Shown: positions 16,201 to 25,200 of the stretch, piece after piece
Layout of the letters: the number at the start of each line of letters is the position of its first letter
Numbering within the stretch: the stretch's first letter is position 1
From: Bugula neritina
Lineage: Eukaryota > Bryozoa > Gymnolaemata > Cheilostomatida > Bugulidae
Assembly (NCBI GenBank): GCA_964035545.1
Contig: OZ037767.1
Location: 7,120,207 to 7,184,206 of the forward strand
DNA: 64,000 nt
Reading direction: 5' to 3'
Notes under the pieces: model-generated
Seen by the model: the letters and a program-made list of their open reading frames with translations, nothing else
Database searches by the model: none
Told to the model about the DNA's origin: nothing
Translations under genes and position numbers: made by a program

Positions 16201-19200
16201 ATCCCAGATGCATCAGCCCCAACAGTGGCCAGGGCACTAGACCAACATGTATTCTGTTATTTTGGGCTTCCCGAACAGATACACTCTGATCAAGGCGCTC
16301 AATTCCAGTCTCAACTGATGAGCGACCTTTGCCGCCTCTGGGGAGTAAATCAGAGCAGGACCACCCCCTACCACCCTCAAGGTAACGGGGTGGTGGAGCG
16401 CAACAACCGGATGCTAGGTGATGCACTCCGGAGTCTCCTCCTTGGACGAGGTCAAGAGGAATGGGATACGGTGTTGCCGCAAGTCATGCGTGCATACCGT
16501 AGCACCCCACACACCAGTACTGGTGAGACCCCAAACCTCTTGATGCTCGGGAGAGAGACTCGTGTCCCTGACCATCTCACCTATCACGTTCCAGAGCAAG
16601 ACAACTCGGTTCACGAGTATGCCAGTGAACTAGTGGAACGGATGAAGGCCGCACACGATATACTGCGTCAACAGCAGTGGAAGGTGCGGCACGAAGATTC
16701 CGATGAACCACCTCTCTATCAAACGGGAGATAAGGTGTGGATGGTCAATTACCGTAGGCGTCGCGGACAGGCTGATAAACTGAAGCCTAAGTTCGTAGGG
16801 CCCTACGTGGTCGTCGTGGCTATGCCCAATCATACGTACAAGATTGAGCGCTCAGGACAGGTGTCTATCCAGAATGAGTCTCGCTTGAAACCGTATTGGG
16901 CTAGCCCTGACGGAGTGGGAGAAGCCCCCCCCGTTGTTAGAGCCCAGGAGGCAGACAACGACGCGCGGGCGACGGCGGCATGGACCTGAATACGAAGTGG
17001 TCATACCGCGGGAGGAAAACTTGGTGAGAGAGGAGCGGCAGCTTTTGTCAACAGAAGCGTGTCCGCCACCGCCAAGTCTAATTCCATCACTTCCAGAAAC
17101 CGAGCCGGTTCCGGAAGTGCAAACCCCCACGGAGGGAGGGGCTCCATCCGGAGAACAAGAAGAGGTGACCGCTAACGGTGAAGTAGAGACGCCATTAGAG
17201 GCCCCTACTAACGAACCGGCAAGCGTGTCACCCCCCCTAGAAAGGGGACAGCGTACGAGGAAACCCCCACCGTATTTGAAAGACTTCGTATGTGACTGCG
17301 TTAGAAGCGGCGCACATGAAAGTCTAGGGGAAAACCGTACGATAAAATGTTGGAGTTGTGAACCCCACGCAAATATCAACTTTTGCGAGGGCGGAATAGT
17401 GGGAGGAATTAATGCGCGTAAAGCAAATAGTTCCGACCTCGTGCCTCAGAAACGATGCTCAGCCTTTTCTTATGCTGACATCGCCAAAGGCAGACGTATC
17501 TCACAACCAGCTCCAACCTTACCAAGAACGTTGAGTATGGACATTAATACCGAGTTCCCAGGTAAGCCAGTATAAGTCTTGTATTCCTATTCATGGAAAC
17601 GGGCTCGATGCCAGTAAATTCTGAACTAATTCAGCAGATTGAGTCAGAATTACTGGGAACCACGTTTCATGTGAATGACGATGAAGACACTGTAATGGCC
17701 GACGGTCTGTTAGACCTGGAGCTAGACACTGTTCTTGGTCAGTCCACACATGATTCATCAGTTCCTCGAGTGCATTCCAAAAGCTGTGACTCTCAGGCTA
17801 GCAACGGTCGACAGTCACTAGAATTATGTTGTAAAGATCCACCGCGATCTAACAATAATTCTACTTTTGTAGACACACTCGCGCCCGTCTCTCCGGGCAT
17901 GCCTTCTCTAGAGATGGCGTGGGACCCAGAGCCGGCCCCAACAACTTCTACAACCAGGCAACTGCCACCCCAGTTGGAAGCAACCTCCAACTGGATTACC
18001 CCTGCCACAGAGAGAGAAATCAGGACCCATCAAGGAGGTGAGAGTAATCGTGAATGCAACCTCTGCCAGCAGCGATTCACAACCCACCGCAGACTAAAAG
18101 TACACTTGCCGCAGCACTACATCACCACTTTCTGCCCTTGCGGAGAATATAGCTACAATCGTGATTACCTATTGCGGCACCAACGTACTATGCAGTGTTA
18201 TCAAGGGCATGTCTATGAAGTAGACGAATCATCCTATCCTGCCTTTCTCAACGCCATCAAACCACTCATCACTGACTCAGCTCGGCTCGGCTCGGCTCGG
18301 CCCTGGAGCAAGGCTTCCCTTCCCCGCGACCCATCATCTCTGGAGCCGCAGATAAACCTACACAGTCTACTAACTCTCCACCTCACAGTCCTCTACGCAT
18401 GCCGCATACCTTTCCTCGTGTCGTACTACAGAGGGTAGACACAAATGCGTATACACTCCCTCCTCCCCTTCCATCCTCAGAGCGGAAAAGACACAGACAG
18501 CCGACTTCCTCTCGCTCGTCCCCCTGGGCCCGCAACCTACGTGAAGTAGAAGCTAGGGCACACGACTTGGAGCAAGAAGTGTACAGATTGGCCCCACGGG
18601 TGCAGGCTGCATCCAGTGAACTCAAATATTTACAGGAGTCTATTAAACGCATGAAGCGTGCGGCCCGCAGTTAACTTGAGTCTTCCTACAATTCCATACT
18701 ACTCTTCCCCTACCTCTCTGTGGCATTCCCTACTGTAATGGTGGCACGTACTCTACATGTAGATAGGACCTTCTCTTACTTATTACTTATTGTGCACGTT
18801 ATATATACCTGTATATTTTATCAGTTGTTGTTTTTTTTTTGTATATACTTTTATACTGTTCTCTTACCCCCCCACAACGAAGTATACGTTTTTATGCGAA
18901 TTTTATTTTATCAGAAAGTGGGCTTTCTGCTGGAGGGGGCAGTGTGGTGGCTCGTGGAGCTACCAGCAACACAATACGCAAGGTTGCGTATTGACCCGGA
19001 ACAATGTGTTAGCCAATTAGCTAGGCTGTTTTATAAGTACTAGTAGCCGCTTCGCGCTACTAGCTCAGTTGAGGATAGTGCTGTAAATTAAATAGACGTG
19101 CGTATCATTACTGTTGTACATTAGATTTTATTATGTATTCTTGTATTAAAATATAACGATATCTACTCGACTTAACTCGGTGAAGTTTCTCTAGTGATAA

Positions 19201-22200
19201 ATAGACTCTCTTGGTGACACATCAACCCTAAATCTGAAAATCATAACAATAATATGACTTTAGACTTTAGAGCTATAAATAATTTGAAAGCAAACTCTAC
19301 AATCATAACAGTAATTTCAGGTATGAGTTAGAGAGAAAAATTAGTGCTAAGGTTTGGTTGAGATAATTTTATATCAAACATGCTAGTTACTTCTGATTTC
19401 TAAACGATTGATTCAGTTAAATACCTGAGCCAGGTTAAGTTACATTAACTTCATAACTTGTAAAGATATTAATTTCCAACTTGTGCACTAGCACTCTTAA
19501 GTAGTTAACTAATTACCCACACCAAGACAGTCTTCATGCCTGTAAATGAGAGATGATAGTTGTTATATCTGGATTTATAAGTATTATAAATATGTGTAGT
19601 TGTCATCTCTTGCTGTTGCATGTGTGTGGGGTGCACAACTCTAAGTTTGACATTAATATTACTTATAGCGTGGGTGTGGCTTGTGTGAGTGTGATAGCTA
19701 TATAACCTAGTGCAAATGGGAGAATGGAGAGACTTGAGACTGATTGAGGAACAATTGAGAATATTTATATAGAATGTATGCAACCTAATTAGAATGTGTT
19801 AGAGTACGTTTGTGAGTGCTAGCTCAGGACCGTAGACCGAGGAGCACCACCAGCCAACTACTCTAACCCGGAGTCTCAACTTCACCCCTACCAGACGGAC
19901 AGGAGCTGGAGTTACCTCGCAGCCAAGCTATTAACCCGCAACTGCACACCGACCCCGAGCTCACCCCAAGGCTACAATATATATATTACTCGGTGAGTTT
20001 ACGATACTCAAAATCAGTAAAACCCACCACAACATTTTGGTGGAGGTGCAGTCGCTCTCGTGCACCGCTCCAGTTTCTCAGTCTATCTGTGTGTTTTATT
20101 AGTTGAGACTGCCATAGAAGTCCCGTACAGTTAGTTTTTTCCAATTTGTTTTTTTCATGTGGCTTGTTTTTATCTTACTGTTGATTTGTGCACAAATTGA
20201 CACGAGGACGTGTCTGCTTTAAATATGGGGTGGAAATATTATGTTATATATTGTGCAAGCAAAAACAATTAATTAGTAAATTACCCAGAGGCTTATAATA
20301 TAAACAAATTTAATACCTAATTATATAAATAGCCTATATATCACTTTGTGTCACACAATGGCCACATGTAGTGACTGGTGCCACTTATTTAGATGCCCCA
20401 AAAGTTGGGCTTTTGTTCATCAATTTGGTGATATTTCTGACAACTGGTATCGAACCAAAGCTGATTTTAGCTATCGAGCAAAAGCTCTCAACCTCATAGA
20501 TGAGCAAAGTGTTAAATTCCTAGGCTTTTGTCTCTATGGTAATGCAAAACAAAGTTATCAGAACATTGTAAGGTCTACAAATTTCCAAATCTCATTTGAC
20601 ACCCTGATTAATGTTCTTGACAAAAAGTTTAATAAGAACCACTCTACAAAGATGAAAAAGTTCCTAGACCTCCATATTAGGGCCCATGAGTCTACAGAAG
20701 ATTTTTTATGTAGAGTTATCGATGAGGGTAATAATCTTTATATGCTAGATAGTGGCTCAAAACTTACTATTATAGGTGAGACTTTTGCTACTGGCGTAGG
20801 TAACCGTGAGCTAAGTTACATTTTGCTGCCACAACTGGCTGGTAGGTTTAAAAATCCACCAACCATAGAGGAGTTGTTCACACTTTGCTATAAGCACAGT
20901 GTGGACAGTCCGAGTAGGAAACCTACCAAATGCCATATCTGCGCCAGTATTATTACTAAAGTAGGTCCAGAGTGCAGACCGGCAGATGAAGAATCAAACA
21001 TCCGGATCCCCGAGTCCAGATTCTCCACCTCACAACCTGCCGGAAGCACCCAGCACTGCAACCCAGCAACGGAGATACCTGCAACCTCAGACGGTACCAC
21101 TGAGGCAGAAGGTATGAACCCCAGCTGTTCATCGGCACCGCCATGTTCAGCTACTGGAGAGCAAGTCCGACCTACTATCAAAGTCTCACCAGAAGAGAAG
21201 ATAGCCGCAAGCCTTCATCAGGATGTGATGACTGCCACAACCAACCTTCACTCAAGCTCAAAAGCCTCTGATAAGGTATTTAATGTGTGCAATCACCCTG
21301 TGACAGCAGCCATATATCTTCTTGTATACATGCTTTTCTCTACTCTACAACACCTGGTGTACACCATCACAAGCATTTATTTTGGCGTCACTTTTATCTT
21401 TAAACTGGGTAAAGACATCTACTCAAGTGGCAGGGTTAAATGTCAAACCCAAGGGCATAACGGTATTCTATTACTTGGAAATTACAAAATAATTTTTCCT
21501 AAGTTGAGTAAGCCAAAATTCGGCCCACACACCAAATACATTTATAGGTTGGCCAACAAGCTTTTGAGATACTTCTCAAAAGCTATTGTCAGACTTGACC
21601 CTCTCCCCCTGGCAGTCTGAACAATAACAATATCCTAGCCCAAATACAAGCCCTCAGTACCTAGATCTAGAGAGGTATTTATATAATTAAATTACTAGCC
21701 CATTATGTAACCAGCCTAAGAGTTTCTATAAATCTCCATATTAGTTTCTCATAGTCCCAGCCCATCCGGCTGTTGGACATGTACAAGCCATTAATGCCCA
21801 ACTTGATATACTATTTCCTCCGTAGTCCCAGCCCATCCGGCTGTTGGACATGTGCAGGCCACTAATGCCCAACTCTATATACTATTTACTCCGTAGTCCC
21901 AGCCTATCGAGCTGTTGGACGCTTGCAGGCCATCATTCAATGTATGTGCACATATACTAACAATTTTATGGAATTACAGGGCTCGTCCAGAATGACGTTA
22001 AACTTCAATCAAAAAACTAGAGCTACACAGTATACTGTCATAATATATAGGCTACTTCAACAAATAGGCTACATACGATATTTATATAAAGCGCTTTTAA
22101 ACACAAACTGTCCCGAACAACAAACGAATCGAAAAACAATTTTATAATTTATATCGCCATGACGACACGTCAGTAGGGCAACACGTACGTATAATCACTA

Positions 22201-25200
22201 CAGAAAATGGGACACCGACACAGATCGAATATATAAAATTTCATAATGGTATACCGACAGCATGCATAAATCCGTACGGAAATACAACAAATTTACAGGC
22301 CTTGCAAAAAACAAAAATTACTACTGGACGTCCATAGAGCTCTATACTTTGACATTGACTAGACTAAATTTCATAGACGTATGAAATAGACTGAGTGCAC
22401 ATTACTCTGGTGCATTTTGCTATCCTGCATGCTAGCTAATTAATACTAACCACTTTCTATATGTTGGTGATGGGTATATGTATATAATTTTATGTTGTGA
22501 ATTTTCTATTAATGAAGCGCTGCTGCTGCCTGGCCACGACACACATTTAAGCACAACTTGTGCTGGTGCCTCACGTATGACAGTATATGACTTCATTTAG
22601 TATGATACGACAGTAATCCAGTATGAGCGTACTTATTTGAAAACATAAATAAAACTAGCTATAAAAATATTATACTGTAGTTATGTGTACCAAACTCATA
22701 TAAGAGTTACCAGGGATTAATGTTGTTTGCAATTACTTCTTCAAGAGGAAAATAGAATATACGCATTATTGTTAGTAGGATATATGTGGAGACGGCACTG
22801 TGGGGGCTGGCATTGCTACATGTGACTGCAGCGCATGGGGCATGTCAGCTGCCACCCGTGCAGCCTCAGTCACTCCCATGTATTGTTCAGATTATGGCCC
22901 TAGTTAACTCTAATTAAACTCCTCTATACCTAAGTGCAATACTATTTAGTCAAATTACTAATCGAATTAATATATAATACGTCTTATCGCCTTATAAGAT
23001 TTTCTCTTGAAGTAATCATCTATTAAGCTCATTACCAACCACGCGGGCCTATATACCTTGACAAACTCAAGCTGGTAGGTAGTCATCGTCTGTGACTACT
23101 GCACCATACCATTATTACTCTCTAACTGATGTGTATTATCAATGAACTGGAAAAATTCAATATGTATGACAACCATAGTCTTGTGAATCTACAGGTTCAT
23201 AGTGTTTTATTAATTGATATCATCTTGCTGCTGGAGCAGTAATCAAAGGTTAATTTTCATTCTCTAGGAAAACATTGACATAGTTGAGTTCTGAGGATTG
23301 GAAGCAATTAGTGATGATTTAAGGGGAAGTAGTTTTGTTAATTAACCTAATAGCTGGTCCTAAGTGAATCAAACTAGACAGTTTAGGAAATAGTAGATCA
23401 GGTATAAACTTTAATGAGCTGTGAGCCTTACCGGCAAGACAGCTTGAAATGGTTAATTGTTTGAGATATTATATTACACAACTCTGTGTGATGAAGGTGT
23501 TTCCATTTCTCTTTTGGGCCCTGGATATTACTTTGTAGACATTTCTATTATTGTGATAAAGATACTCAGGCCTATTGCCTATATCAATTGTCATTCTCTC
23601 CATATTTATATACATCTTAGTTTACGACAGGCTCATGCAGTCATCATATTATATTAATTATGTTAGCCTTATCATTATAAAGAAATATACTAGCCCCAGT
23701 AAATACACCTATCTACGTAGACCTCTAATCCTTAATCACATATTACATTGGTATAGACTGGTACCACCATACTCCAATCTCCGCTATAGCCTTTGCCCAC
23801 GTCATATAATGTGCTTGATATGTATATAGTTGCATTTAGCATTGAATACAAGCTTATAAATGTAAGTCGCCACAGCCAATATTAAAAGTCAGGAGTAATT
23901 AATTATAATTCCTTAGTTCAAGTCCCACATACAATTAGTTTAGAGTAAACGCTGATATGAGTTTAGTGCTACATAAACAGAATATAATACAAGGCCATTG
24001 CTATTACTGTGGGTATAGCATTGCAGACTACAGTTTTTTTCACTATAGTTACAAAGATGGTATATAGAATAAATTATACTAATTATGCTAATCCTTGCCG
24101 ATTTTATACTAATAAGAGGGGCTACTTAGAATTAGATAAGTCATTAATCAAAATAATTGGTCCGGCAACATCTGTCAGATTAAAAGGTTATTATATTTAA
24201 TGTGGAAGTAAGCTTATAATTAAATTGCATATATGTCTCATAATATCTCATTAATCTAGAACAATAGTAATTGATACTTTCCTTGAAGATAGGGCTACAC
24301 AGCCACAACCCATTTACAAATGGCTATATATCATTATACCCTGCATAATTTTTAATTTTAAGATTTAATTTATAATGCTTAGTTAACTATGAAATTCAGA
24401 CTTAAGTCATGCTAACTCATTTAGTTAAAAAATAGAAATTGATGCAATCGCTGCAAAGAAAAAATAAATAAACGCTGACTGATGAAGCTACTTTCTACCT
24501 AGGTCTTGGCTTGTTCAAGTTTCATCGTTAAAATCTTGCATGCTACATGCACTAACATATTATGGTTATATTTACTGAATAAACGTTTTTAATTTTTTCA
24601 AATGTAGGTATAGTAACAGTGTAGGTATAGTACAGACTAATATTTAATATAACTAATTTCTTTCAATAGAACATAAAGTGATCCACAAGGTGATTAAAAA
24701 AAAAATATATATATATACATACATACATATACATACATATATAGCATACATGCATCTATAGCATTTTATCTGATAGGCTCTATTTTATAAAAGGTAACAA
24801 AAGGAAATTTGCAACTTTCAATAGACAGAAGTTGAATTAATTCTTGCTGTGCTGTTCTCTTGTATGTTACCTATTCTATAACTTGGTCAATAGCAGTAGT
24901 AAATCCCACAGCCCTATTAAACAGTTGTGAGGCTAGTAGACACTCACAGCTATTATATAAAGGTTACTATGTAGGTATGTAGTAATTTCCAATACGTCTA
25001 TTAATATCAATTATACCCAATGTCTAATATATTGCAAGTTCTAATATGTCCAGTAATCCTAAAGTAATTACATATTTAATAGTTTGACCTTGTTACTGCA
25101 ATATTTATCCTTAAATCGCAATGCTCCTAGTTAAGTATTTACAGGTGGAACTGTAAATTTTTATTGTGACGGAGAATGTTATATCTGGATTTATAAGTAT

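Larger units (their letters stand above)
11499..19248 (+). mobile_element. Ty3/gypsy LTR retrotransposon with extra third ORF
   Basis: A 7.75-kb element with TG...CA LTRs and a 4-bp target-site duplication ATAA (11495-11498 and 19249-19252), inserted in intron 1 of PON copy 1. Order: 5' LTR, tRNA-Leu-type primer-binding site, gag, protease-RT-RNase H-integrase, integrase tail, a zinc-finger/coiled-coil ORF, polypurine tract, 3' LTR. The interior is clearly richer in GC than the AT-rich host DNA. Apart from a LINE fragment in the 5' LTR, I see no difference between the two LTRs, so the insertion is very recent. Nevertheless the coding region carries two stops between gag and pol, apparent frameshifts, and an integrase deletion. 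This copy is probably not autonomous as read, although some breaks sit in homopolymers and could be sequencing errors. Confidence 0.93.

Noticed and set aside
18720-19043. 107-codon frame with hydrophobic stretches, considered as an env-like protein
   Set aside because: It spans the untranslated region, polypurine tract and 3' LTR of the gypsy element; composition follows T-rich DNA and no envelope features are present.
19505-19783. 92-codon minus-strand frame repeated at 25139-25399
   Set aside because: It lies in the two LTRs of the gag-only element; duplication reflects LTR identity, not a gene pair.
23457-24200. Short frames resembling membrane-protein fragments
   Set aside because: No motif recognised and no continuity between them; AT-rich DNA readily yields such frames.
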